Shown here piece by piece: positions 1-7,279 of a stretch of DNA of 18,829 nt (its first letter is position 1; the number at the start of each line of letters is the position of its first letter). The notes beneath the pieces are model-generated. The model was not told where the DNA came from and ran no database searches. It was given only the letters and a program-made list of their open reading frames with translations. A program made the translations under genes and the position numbers. The stretch is from Eubacteriales bacterium (lineage in GTDB: Bacteria > Bacillota > Clostridia > Peptostreptococcales > Anaerovoracaceae), in NCBI GenBank assembly GCA_029098205.1, contig JAQXNW010000120.1, positions 1 to 18,829 on the forward strand, given 5' to 3'.

Positions 1-486
1 ATGGCAACCATCTTGTTCGGTGTTCCAGAGAAGGAAGCTATGATGGATGGTCAGATGCCTATGATGGTGCTGACTAATGCAGAGCAGGTCTATGGAGTAT
101 CCGCCCTGTTTTACCCGGATCAGCTTGGAGAAATGACAGACAAGCTGGGTGGAAACTTTTTCATCCTTCCTTCTTCCGTGCATGAGATTATTGCCATCCC
201 GGACGACGGAAGCATGGAGGTAAAGGATCTGGAGCAGATGGTGATGGAAATCAATGCGTCCTAGGTAGAACCTAAGGACCAGCTTTCTGACCATGTCTAT
301 CACTTTGATGCATGGGAGAGAAAGTTTGAGCTTGCGACTGACTATGAAGCTCGCATGAATCAGAAGAAACAGGCCAAAGGCAAGGGTTCTATCCTTCGCA
401 AGCTGGATGAGAAGAAACATGAGGCCGGAAGAAATGCAGCCACGAAGCATCACCAGAAGGCAAAGACTGCTGATGTAGCACTTTAA
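1..486 (+). pseudogene. DUF5688-family protein, C-terminal part, interrupted by an in-frame amber codon
   Basis: The reading frame is open at the left edge, so the N-terminus lies outside the window. The visible block (NFFILPSSVHEIIAIPDDGS, then an acidic stretch) matches the C-terminal part of DUF5688 proteins, a family of unknown function common on conjugative elements of gut Clostridia. The frame meets TAG at 262-264 and then continues, in the same frame, with VEPKDQLSDHVYHFDAWERK and a Lys-rich tail to TAA at 484-486. The part after TAG is what the family normally has next (a 'LSDHVY' block), so the stop interrupts one gene and does not end it. A Gln codon (CAG) mutated to TAG is the simplest explanation, but this is inference. 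Host genes here (flavodoxin, feoB) end in TAG, so TAG is a normal stop. A truncated protein ending at 264 may still be made. Confidence 0.72.
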
Positions 487-499
487 GGAGGTAGTGGAT

Positions 500-640
500 A
501 TGAAGAATACAGAGGAAATGAAGGATATGAATATCAGAAGACTGGTTGTTTATGAGGCACTGCTTGCGGAGAAGGGAGTATGTACCCCGGCAGAGAAGGC
601 GGGGAAGAGCAGCGTATTAACTCCGGCAAAAGTGAGGTGA
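500..640 (+). CDS. Small hypothetical protein (46 aa)
   Basis: A 46-codon frame begins at ATG 500 behind a strong ribosome binding site (AAGGAGGT, 484-491) that overlaps the stop of the preceding DUF5688 frame. It ends at TGA 638-640, six bases before the next start. The protein begins MKNTEEMKDMNIRRLVVYEA and has no cysteine pair, membrane segment or other recognisable domain. I do not recognise its family. The good Shine-Dalgarno sequence and tight spacing on both sides argue that it is translated as part of the element's cargo operon. Function unknown. Confidence 0.6.
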   Translation: MKNTEEMKDMNIRRLVVYEALLAEKGVCTPAEKAGKSSVLTPAKVR

Positions 641-646
641 CAGCAT

Positions 647-943
647 GTGAAGCTGAGCAGAGTGGAGCAGGAGACGATTATCTCCTTCAACGAAGAGGAA
701 CAGACTGCTGATGTCTATACGCACAACCGGAAAATGAAACATCGTCTCAGAGATATTGCTGAAGCATTTCCGGAGGAGTGGGAACAGGTTCAGAAGAATG
801 ACTATGGAGGCGAGACCTACCAGATCAGTAAATCTCTGGTACAGATCAGAAAGCCATACACCAGTGAAAGACGAAAGAAGCTGAAACAGCAGGCACTGGA
901 ATCCGGCAGACGTCCTCCTGACCGTCTCAAAAAGGAGTCGTGA
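647..943 (+). CDS. Conserved small protein of conjugative-element cargo, function unknown (98 aa)
   Basis: The start is GTG 647, since the only nearby ATG (645) is followed at once by TGA. GAGGTGA at 634-640 gives a ribosome binding site six bases upstream. The protein opens with ISFNEEEQTADVYTHNRKMK and ends with an arginine/lysine-rich tail (YTSERRKKL, then ESGRRPPDRL). This pattern recurs in a family of roughly 100-aa proteins on Clostridia integrative elements, sometimes labelled 'molecular chaperone' without experimental support. The basic tail would suit nucleic-acid binding, but that is inference. It is the last gene of the first cargo unit and is followed by a terminator 28 bases downstream. 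Confidence 0.65.
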   Translation: MKLSRVEQETIISFNEEEQTADVYTHNRKMKHRLRDIAEAFPEEWEQVQKNDYGGETYQISKSLVQIRKPYTSERRKKLKQQALESGRRPPDRLKKES

Positions 944-970
944 CTCCTGAATAAAGCAGCAAATAAGGGT

Positions 971-1011
971 AAGGAGATAAGTCATAGGGCTTGTCTCCTT
1001 GTTCTTTTTTT
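971..1011 (+). terminator. Rho-independent terminator after the first cargo unit
   Basis: AAGGAGATAAG (971-981) pairs with CTTGTCTCCTT (990-1000) as an 11-bp stem with one G-U pair and an 8-base loop. It is followed by a T-rich tract (1005-1011). It lies just after the 98-aa gene and just before the ArdC-like gene, so it separates the two transcripts or attenuates read-through. Confidence 0.82.
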
Positions 1012-1043
1012 AAGGAGTAAATTGAGTGAAAGGAGCAAAACAT

Positions 1044-2762
1044 TTGGCGGAAAGCAAACGATATGACAGGGTTAAAGAGATTACAGATCAACTGGAACAG
1101 GGGATCTAGGATCTGTTTGAGTCTGACCGTTATAAGACTTGGCTGACAACCATGAGTCGTTTTCATGATTACAGCCTGAACAATACCCTGCTGATTGCCT
1201 TTCAGAAACCGGATGCCACACTGGTTGCCGGTTATACCACCTGGAAAAATCAGTTCGGCAGGCAGGTACAGAAAGGGCAGAAAGCAATCAGGATTCTTGC
1301 CCCAACCCAATATAAACAGAAGATTGAACGGGAAAAACTGGATCCGATTACCCATCTTCCCATGAAAGATAAGGATGGAAAGCCGGTTACGGAGACACAG
1401 GAAGTGCTGCGTCCGGCTTTTAAGGTAGTGAGCGTTTTCGATGTCAGCCAGACAGAGGGAAGAGAAATTCCGACGCTTGGCGTAGATGAACTGTCAGGTG
1501 AGGTCAGGGATTTCTTTGAAGCACTGAAAAGGGTATGCCCGGTTCCGATTGAATTGACGGAGATCGAGGGTGGCGCAAAGGGCTATTTTCATCTTCAGGA
1601 AAACAGGATCGCCATCCAGAAAGATATGAGCCAGCTGCAGACGGCAAAGACTGCTGTTCATGAGATGGCCCACCAGAAACTTCATTCCTAAAACCGGATG
1701 GGAAAGAGAAGGAAGAGAGCAAGCTGACCAGAAATGCCAAAGAGGTTGAGGCAGAATCAGTAGCCTTTACTGTATGTCAGAGGTTCGGTCTGGATACTTC
1801 GGATTACAGCTTTGCCTATATTGCAGGCTGGTCCCATGGCAAGAAGACGCCGGAACTGAAGGCTTCTCTGAAAACCATCCGGCAGGCTTCTGCCGAGATG
1901 ATCGATGCTATTGAAGAACAGATGCAGATCCTGCATAAGGAGCGGAATGCCGAGAAAGAACAGATTGAAGTGAAAAATAACCCTTCCAGGGAAGGCCTTG
2001 AGGATACTGCACAGAAGCTGGCAGCGGAACTTGATTCCTTTGCATATGAGTTTGATCCTTACGGTTACGGGGATGAAGTGGAAGACAGGTCAGTGGCTGT
2101 TGATGATCTGAAAAATCAGCTGCTGGCCGGAGATTCACATGTGCAGGGAGTGAAAGATTACCTTCGGGAAGTAGCTGAAGAAGGTGGTGAGTACGCCGGA
2201 CAGGCAAGTGCTCTTCTTGCTGAGATCAATGAATTTGAACTCACATCTCAGAATATGGAGGTGGAGCAGACCCTGCAGAATCCGGCAGCAGATGCACAGA
2301 TTACCTTCTATGTAGCTGAATGCATGGAGTTTCCTAACCTTGGCGAACTGCACGAGAATCTGACTCTGCAGGAGGCCTTTGCCATTTATGACAGAATCCC
2401 TGCAAAGCGGATGAACGGCATTAAGGGGATCGGCTTTGAATTGAAGGACGGCAGTATCTATGATGGTCAGTTCCCGCTAATGGAAACCGGAAGGCTGGCT
2501 ACAGATGCCATTGACCTTGTAGAGCATTACCGCGAAAGTCCGCTGGTGCAGCAGGCAGTATCAGACTGCAGAGATCTTCTGGAGCAGAAGGGAACAGAAT
2601 ACGGTATTAGATGCTTCAGATGGAGTCAGAACACCTACTGCGAAGAAGCAGACAAGGAAGTCTGTACTGGCGGACCTGCATGAGAAGCAGAGTCGTGTAA
2701 ATGGAGTAAAAGCACATTCAGAGCAGGGCAGGACCCGCAGGAAGGAGATGGAGCAGGCATGA
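1044..2762 (+). pseudogene. ArdC-like antirestriction/zincin protein, broken by one amber codon and two frameshifts
   Basis: Start is probably TTG 1044 (AAGGAG at 1030-1035), although GTG 1026 is possible. The frame encodes a family recognised by MSRFHDYSLNNTLLIAFQKP, AGYTTWKNQFGRQV and the zinc-protease motif HEMAH. This is the ArdC-N/zincin type carried by conjugative elements and thought to protect incoming DNA from restriction. Three lesions are visible: TAG at 1107-1109 (between EQGI and DLFES), a one-base loss near 1685 that forces a stop right after the HEMAH helix, and a one-base gain near 2595-2610. With the lesions corrected, the frame reads through AKEVEAESVAFTVCQRFGLD (a conserved block after the zinc motif), a long acidic middle, and a basic tail ending at TGA 2760-2762. 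That stop overlaps the next start as ATGA. The middle fragment, 1898-2683, is the longest uninterrupted piece. Confidence 0.8.
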
Positions 2763-2974
2763 AATTAAATGAAGAACAGAGAAACCTTATCAGTGCACTG
2801 GAACATGGAAGCCGAAAGGAGGCAGTAAAGGATCTTCTGCATATCATTCCACATCTGGACGATGAGGACATGAAGGAAATCTGTGCAGCGACACTGGAGC
2901 GATTGGATCAGATGTCAGATGAGGAGTTTGAATCTCTTGATCTGACAATTCCGGAGGAGGATGAAGATGAGTGA
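2759..2974 (+). CDS. TTRAP-like small protein (transposon-transfer assisting family), 71 aa
   Basis: ATG 2759 overlaps the reconstructed stop of the ArdC-like gene (ATGA), with AAGGAG at 2742-2747 upstream. The protein is small and acidic. Its layout is an N-terminal EEQRNLI helix, a central PHLDDEDMKEI stretch, then LERLDQMSDEEFESLDL. This is the arrangement of the TTRAP family ('transposon-transfer assisting'), short proteins on Clostridia and Bacteroides mobile elements whose biochemical role is unproven. Assignment is by eye from the MSDEEF...LDL ending and is moderate. The gene overlaps the next by eight bases, which suggests translational coupling. Confidence 0.6.
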   Translation: MKLNEEQRNLISALEHGSRKEAVKDLLHIIPHLDDEDMKEICAATLERLDQMSDEEFESLDLTIPEEDEDE

Positions 2975-3539
2975 CAAACAGAGTATCAGGTTTTATTTCT
3001 TTCAGTTAAAGGATGATATCGAACATGCCAGGGATCTGTTATTTATGAATTCTGCATATCTGAGACAGCAGCATCTGGCAGTGGATGGAAATAATTACAA
3101 GCCGGTCTATCAGGGAGATATGAATGGAGAAGGGCAGAGCACTGCAGAGATTCTGGATAGTATCTATGAGCGGTTCAACCTGCATCATCCGGATGACTTC
3201 AGGGGACATTCTCTGAGTGTCAGTGACATTGTGGTCCTTAGGGAAGACGGCAGGGATCAGGCTTACTTTGTGGATTCTTACGGATTCATGGAAGTGCCGG
3301 AATTCTTCGCAGCAAATCCTCTGGAAAAGTTGGAAGAACTTCTGGAGGATGATTACGGAATGATTGATGGCCTGATCAATAATGGAGACCGTGACAGGGA
3401 AGAGAAAACAGAGAAGACATCCCTGCTGGAAAAGCTTCAGTCAAAGAAGGATGAAGTGGAGCAGATGCAGAAACAGACAGTCAGGGAGAACACGGATAAG
3501 ATGCCGGTGCTGAAGCCGGATGAAAGAACACGCGAATAA
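2967..3539 (+). CDS. YodL/DUF4316-domain protein of conjugative element (191 aa)
   Basis: Two in-frame starts exist. ATG 2967 is preferred because GGAGGAGG (2953-2960) lies six bases upstream, whereas ATG 2961 directly abuts that site. Residues 45-115 hold the YodL-type block: a VYQGDMNG segment, LDSIYERFNLHHPDDFRGHS, LSVSDIVVL, then YFVDSYGFMEVPEFF. This domain is common on conjugative elements of gut Firmicutes and its function is not established. The last 60 residues are charged and predicted coiled (SLLEKLQSKKDEVEQMQKQ). The gene overlaps the TTRAP-like gene and is followed by a strong terminator, so it ends the cargo operon. It is intact, unlike its two larger upstream neighbours. Confidence 0.8.
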   Translation: MSDKQSIRFYFFQLKDDIEHARDLLFMNSAYLRQQHLAVDGNNYKPVYQGDMNGEGQSTAEILDSIYERFNLHHPDDFRGHSLSVSDIVVLREDGRDQAYFVDSYGFMEVPEFFAANPLEKLEELLEDDYGMIDGLINNGDRDREEKTEKTSLLEKLQSKKDEVEQMQKQTVRENTDKMPVLKPDERTRE

Positions 3540-3547
3540 AAAAGACA

Positions 3548-3598
3548 CCCGGAGAGGTATCTGATCATAGTGATCGGATGCTTCTCCGGGCATTTTTT
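3548..3598. terminator. Bidirectional intrinsic terminator, 20-bp stem
   Basis: CCCGGAGAGGTATCTGATCA (3548-3567) pairs along its whole length with 3571-3590 (three G-U pairs, loop TAG). T-tracts flank it on both strands: TTTTTT at 3593-3598 for the + strand, and an A-run at 3537-3543 that reads as a T-run on the - strand. It sits between the convergent YodL gene and the HEPN-like gene and should stop both transcripts. Confidence 0.88.
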
Positions 3599-5072
3599 AG
3601 TTCTCGTCACGGTTGGATGCAATCCATTTAACTTCGTAAAGTAGGTGGAGTAACAAATCAATGACAAGAATTGATTTTAGTGAAATTTCTTTCGTTCCGT
3701 AATCTTGCTGTATACCGTGGCAAATTTTATTGCGAAGAGGGTTATGTGCCCCCAATTCTTTATAATTATCGTCGCTGGTTAGAGTGATATTCCATAGATA
3801 TGATGAAACTGCATCCCAATATAAAATACCGCTTTCAGGAAGTGTTATGAGCTGCAATAATTCATGTTTTTCGCTTTTATGATTTCTCTTTAGCTGTTTC
3901 TTGTGCGCTGATAAATCAATATTGTAGTAATTACAGATTGCGGCTACATCAGTATCCGAGATGGCTATTCCAGCATCTTTAGCATAGAAATAAGTGCTAG
4001 AAATGATACCATTCACTTCGCACATCAAGAGAGATGTAGAGGCAAAATAGTTTCCCTGTTTATGCGAGTCTAAAGCCTGTCGGAGCATTTCAAGGAGATT
4101 TTTGTCATCTGTGATTTGACTCCAAGTGTCAAAAAAATCATCTAAACGAGAAGAGTCATAGTAATTGCAGACAAGCTCAGCAATATCGTCTAAAGGATAA
4201 TCCTTAGTATAAGGCTCACACAAGTTCTCTAGTTGAGTACGTAGCGAGTCATCATCCTCCAGGAAAAGTGGCCATTTTATTTCCCTTAGGAGATGAAGAT
4301 ACTTGATATTACCAAGATTCTTGATAAGTGATTCTGGTATCTCAATGTTAGGTAGGAGTGCAGCTATGCTACTTGAGAGTCGCTGCATCATTAGTGAACT
4401 AAAAACTTCTGTATTAAAGGAATAGTTTTTTAAGACATTATTTAATGGCGACAGATCAATTTGTAGCCCCTTAATCACAGTCTGGCTAACAGAAATATCG
4501 GTTATTGAGGCGTCAGAGGTACTGTCCATTCCTGATGCCCGTACTAGAAAATCTATTTTCTTAATTGAGGAAATAGAAATATATTCAGGGAAGGCCTGAT
4601 CAAACGCAGATACATATTCGTCCCATGTGTCACGTAGGTGAAGTTCAGAGTACCAAGCAACGATTTCTTTGTATTTTTCAATGGTCTTGGCAAGTTTCTT
4701 TTCTTTTGAACCATACGCAGGAGAAATCCCTAGCTGTTTTAAGACTAAACTATCCCAGATGGGCATGTCTGGATTGATGCTGGCAAGCATTTTACTGGAG
4801 AAGGATGCTTCCACATTGCCAGTCTTATTGAAAAGCTCACGTAGGATATATTCAAATGTCACATCATTTTTTGTTTTGAGTTCTTCAAACAGATCATAAT
4901 AGGCTTTTCTCCAATCAGCATCGCGTCGGATTTTATAGAAAAAATTGAATTCTCGTTGGAAATCTTCATCAGCAGAAATATCTGTAGTTTGAATCTTACC
5001 GATTAGATTGTAGTAGTGCTCAATATCGGAAGAACGCTTGTGGAGATTTTCTATTGCGGATTGCAAATGCAT
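3597..5072 (-). CDS. Uncharacterised two-part protein with C-terminal HEPN-like motif, candidate defence/toxin protein (491 aa)
   Basis: The frame opens at GTG 5081, but ATG 5072 has the better ribosome binding site (AGAGGTGAT, about six bases away) and begins one base after the upstream stop. Residues up to about 180 form a helical part with the block FSSKMLASINPDMPIWDS, which resembles stand-alone proteins with a helix-hairpin-helix-like 'SKxL...P...PIWD' segment. A Ser/Asp-rich linker follows. The last 250 residues are helical and end in NPLRNKICHGIQQDYGTK. This contains R-x4-H, the catalytic signature of HEPN ribonucleases, and the 'RN..HG..DYGT..NSLK' context seen in several abortive-infection-type proteins. 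I do not recognise a named family for the full length. An RNase or growth-arrest role is inferred from the motif and the WYL neighbour. Confidence 0.62.
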   Translation of the reverse strand: MHLQSAIENLHKRSSDIEHYYNLIGKIQTTDISADEDFQREFNFFYKIRRDADWRKAYYDLFEELKTKNDVTFEYILRELFNKTGNVEASFSSKMLASINPDMPIWDSLVLKQLGISPAYGSKEKKLAKTIEKYKEIVAWYSELHLRDTWDEYVSAFDQAFPEYISISSIKKIDFLVRASGMDSTSDASITDISVSQTVIKGLQIDLSPLNNVLKNYSFNTEVFSSLMMQRLSSSIAALLPNIEIPESLIKNLGNIKYLHLLREIKWPLFLEDDDSLRTQLENLCEPYTKDYPLDDIAELVCNYYDSSRLDDFFDTWSQITDDKNLLEMLRQALDSHKQGNYFASTSLLMCEVNGIISSTYFYAKDAGIAISDTDVAAICNYYNIDLSAHKKQLKRNHKSEKHELLQLITLPESGILYWDAVSSYLWNITLTSDDNYKELGAHNPLRNKICHGIQQDYGTKEISLKSILVIDLLLHLLYEVKWIASNRDEN

Positions 5073-5073
5073 G

Positions 5074-5769
5074 TTAATCACCTCTTTTCAGGTATTGCGC
5101 TGTAAGGCGTCTCACTTCATCCTGCATCTTGTGAACGACTGTATCCGGTACACCTTCGCCCAGAGACATGATCCAGCCTAGGAACTGATTGCTCGGGATT
5201 ACATTGACGTGAACGCTGAAGGTGTTTTCATCTTTAGGAATCAGAGTTACGTCCTTGCCGAAACGGTCAATGATAATACCGGCTTTGTCGTTGCTGCATT
5301 CCAGAGTGACGCAGGTTTCTTCTCCGCCGAACATTCCGAATACGGCCTTGGAATATTTAGCCATATCAAAGTTCTTAAATGCTTCCTGTCCTTCGCGCCT
5401 GACCTCACTGATATTCAGGTCTTTCATTTTATCAACCCGATAATGCCTGATATCATCTACAGCAGGATCATAGGCAATCAGATAGTAGTATTCATCATCC
5501 CACATCAGACACCAGGGGCTGACCTGGTACAGGGCACCATCATGGCGCAGAACCTGATTGCCCTTGATATCCCATTGGAAATAGTGGAAGGTGATCTGCT
5601 TACTTTCCGCAATAGCAGAGTAAATGGTATCCACGTTGTTGTAGACCAGTTTGTTCGGTGTCTTGATTCTTCCGGAAATAACAACCTGCCTCTGCAGCTG
5701 CTTTGCCTCATAGGTGCTGACCAGGTTTTCCAGCTTCTTGATCAGCTCAGGGCTTGAGGTCAACATCAA
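5074..5769 (-). CDS. WYL-domain regulator lacking its N-terminal DNA-binding domain (about 231 aa)
   Basis: The protein carries a linker helix (ELIKKLENL), then the WYL domain at about residues 45-125 (ITFHYFQWD, GALYQVSPWCLMWDDEYYYL, YDPAVDDIRHYRVDKM) and a C-terminal WCX-like part (VTLECSNDKAGIIIDRFG, FLGWIMSLGEGV). WYL proteins are usually about 300 residues with a winged-helix domain in front. Here the frame meets a stop about 60 bases upstream and nothing in the flank encodes that domain. Candidate starts are TTG 5767-5769 or ATG 5764-5766, and neither has a good ribosome binding site. The gene is therefore probably an N-terminal deletion product. Its TAA lies one base before the HEPN-like gene's ATG, so the pair is an operon. 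WYL regulators such as CapW and BrxR control phage-defence systems, which fits the neighbour. Confidence 0.78.
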   Translation of the reverse strand: MMLTSSPELIKKLENLVSTYEAKQLQRQVVISGRIKTPNKLVYNNVDTIYSAIAESKQITFHYFQWDIKGNQVLRHDGALYQVSPWCLMWDDEYYYLIAYDPAVDDIRHYRVDKMKDLNISEVRREGQEAFKNFDMAKYSKAVFGMFGGEETCVTLECSNDKAGIIIDRFGKDVTLIPKDENTFSVHVNVIPSNQFLGWIMSLGEGVPDTVVHKMQDEVRRLTAQYLKRGD

Positions 5770-5840
5770 CGAATAAGAGTAGACTTGCTTATGGGAATTG
5801 CTCCCGGAGCAGCCTGCTCTCTCTTTTTATCTTTTATGAC

Positions 5841-5912
5841 ATCCAATCAGAACACTACATCCAATCACGAGTCACAACCTATCAAATATCTAATTACGAG
5901 TCTCGACCCTAT
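5841..5912. repeat. Degenerate direct repeats between the WYL fragment and rlmD
   Basis: CCAATCACGAGTCACAACC (5861-5879) recurs in altered form as CTAATTACGAGTCTCGACC (5890-5908), about 29 bases later. A partial copy, ATCCAATCAGAACAC, starts at 5841. The shared core is AAT(C/T)ACGAGTC. They lie in the 253-bp stretch (5770-6022) that holds no credible gene. They could be remnants of an element end, a recombinase site, or regulator sites for the lost WYL promoter. Nothing in the sequence decides between these. Confidence 0.45.
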
Positions 5913-6022
5913 AAAACAGCCCGTTCGATAAGTTCCCCCAGAGAGTTTTTCTTAGTTGAAGCATCCTTTTGCAAAAAGGTCAGGTGTGCAGGAATGGCTT
6001 AAAATAAGGCTTTTCTCACCCC

Positions 6023-7279
6023 TTAGTCCCTGACCCGTGACATCAATGCCACAGTCTCCACATGCTTTGTCATTGGGAAATCATCATATGGCTTTAGATA
6101 AGAAACCTCATATCCCAGCATCTTAAAGCCGCGTAAGTCCCGCGCGAGCGTCTTCGGATTGCAGCTGATATACAGGATCTCCGGCACATGGTAAGAGGAG
6201 ATTTTGGATATCGCATCTCCGGATATTCCGGCGCGAGGCGGGTCACAGACTATGATGTCGGCCTGATCTTGCCTGGAGCTCAGAACTTCAAATACATCGC
6301 CGCAGACAAATTCGCAATTTGTAATCTGATTCAGCGCAGCGTTTCTTTTCGCGGCATCCACACTGTCCTGGACAATTTCGATTCCGAGGACCGAATCCGC
6401 GCTTTCGGCCATAATCTGGCTGATGGTTCCTGTCCCGCAGTAAAGATCAAATACTTTTTTCCCGCTGAAATCCGGAATCAGGTGGACGGCTTCCTGATAC
6501 ATCCGCTCGACGGCTACCACATTTGTCTGAAAGAAAGAAAAAAGATTTACCTCAAACGTAAGCCCTGAGATTTTTTCGCGGTAGTATCCGCGGCCGTAGA
6601 GATTTTCCCATCGGTCACAGTAAACCGCGTCGGCGAATCGATCGTTATAGGTATGGGAAATCCCGACGATGGTATTTGAGAGTGACAAAGACAGCAAGCC
6701 GTCTTTCCATTCTTTGTCGTCGAAAACTCCGTCACTGGAGGTAACGATGCTTACGAGCAGCTCTTTCGTTCGTACACCGCAGCGGATCAGAAGATTCCGA
6801 AGAAGGCCCGTATGCCGTTTTTTATGGTATTTCGCATATCCTTTCTCTACGCAGAAACCCAGCGTATAAGAAAGAATGCGGTTAAAATCCGGATCCGTCA
6901 GCTGACAGTGATCGACAGTTTCAATCGACATAAAATTTTTTCTTCTATGCATTCCGAGCGTGAGGGGACCGCCCTTCATAAGATCTCCGAATGTATATTC
7001 CATCTTATTTCTGTACTGAAAACGCGCTTCCGCTGGGCAGCCTTCAATCGGTTCGACTTTCTCCGGATGAATGTTTTCTTCCTGTAACAATGCAAAGACT
7101 TGATTTTCCTTCTGTTTAAGCTGCTCCACATAAGGGATTCCCTGATATACGCAGCCGCCGCAGAATTCACTGTGAGGACAAAGTCTGCCTGTAAAATCTT
7201 CCATAAAACATGTCTCCTCTAGGGGTGTTTTCTCCCGCAATTTTTTTGTCGGCCGAAGATCAGTATTCCGGGTCGCCAT
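6023..7279 (-). CDS. rlmD: RlmD-type 23S rRNA (uracil-5-)-methyltransferase (418 aa)
   Basis: This is a SAM-dependent enzyme of the RumA/TrmA family, which methylates a uridine at C5 (U1939 of 23S rRNA in E. coli). Fe-S cluster cysteines appear as CPHSEFCGGC (C34, C40, C43) with a probable fourth at C125 (DHCQL). The Rossmann SAM motif is VFDLYCGTGT (276-285), the catalytic region is CDPPRAG (345-351), the nucleophile is C373 in SCNPKTLARDL, and the closing motif is KHVETVAL. The usual N-terminal TRAM domain is missing: only about 33 residues precede the first cysteine. The start at 7279 overlaps the tgt stop by 20 bases. A shorter start at 7204 has a better site (GAGGAG) but would cut off the TPLEE segment resembling family members. 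It is co-transcribed downstream of tgt. The exact target base is inferred. Confidence 0.9.
   Translation of the reverse strand: MATRNTDLRPTKKLREKTPLEETCFMEDFTGRLCPHSEFCGGCVYQGIPYVEQLKQKENQVFALLQEENIHPEKVEPIEGCPAEARFQYRNKMEYTFGDLMKGGPLTLGMHRRKNFMSIETVDHCQLTDPDFNRILSYTLGFCVEKGYAKYHKKRHTGLLRNLLIRCGVRTKELLVSIVTSSDGVFDDKEWKDGLLSLSLSNTIVGISHTYNDRFADAVYCDRWENLYGRGYYREKISGLTFEVNLFSFFQTNVVAVERMYQEAVHLIPDFSGKKVFDLYCGTGTISQIMAESADSVLGIEIVQDSVDAAKRNAALNQITNCEFVCGDVFEVLSSRQDQADIIVCDPPRAGISGDAISKISSYHVPEILYISCNPKTLARDLRGFKMLGYEVSYLKPYDDFPMTKHVETVALMSRVRD

Noticed and set aside
262..1109. Reassignment of TAG as a sense codon in the element
   Set aside because: Flavodoxin (TAG 11247-11249) and feoAB end in TAG, and the ArdC-like gene also has frameshifts. 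Ordinary decay explains both ambers better.
1683..1691. Programmed -1 ribosomal frameshift after HEMAH in the ArdC-like gene
   Set aside because: There is no canonical X-XXY-YYZ slippery heptamer before the stop (the bases read CATTCCTAA) and no obvious downstream stimulator. The family does not use frameshifting here, and another shift occurs near 2605.
5209..5757. 182-codon + strand frame opposite the WYL gene
   Set aside because: It is antisense to clear WYL domain motifs, with no start signal and no family resemblance.
5841..5912. CRISPR array
   Set aside because: Only two diverged copies and one partial copy are present, spacing is not spacer-like, and no cas gene is in the window.
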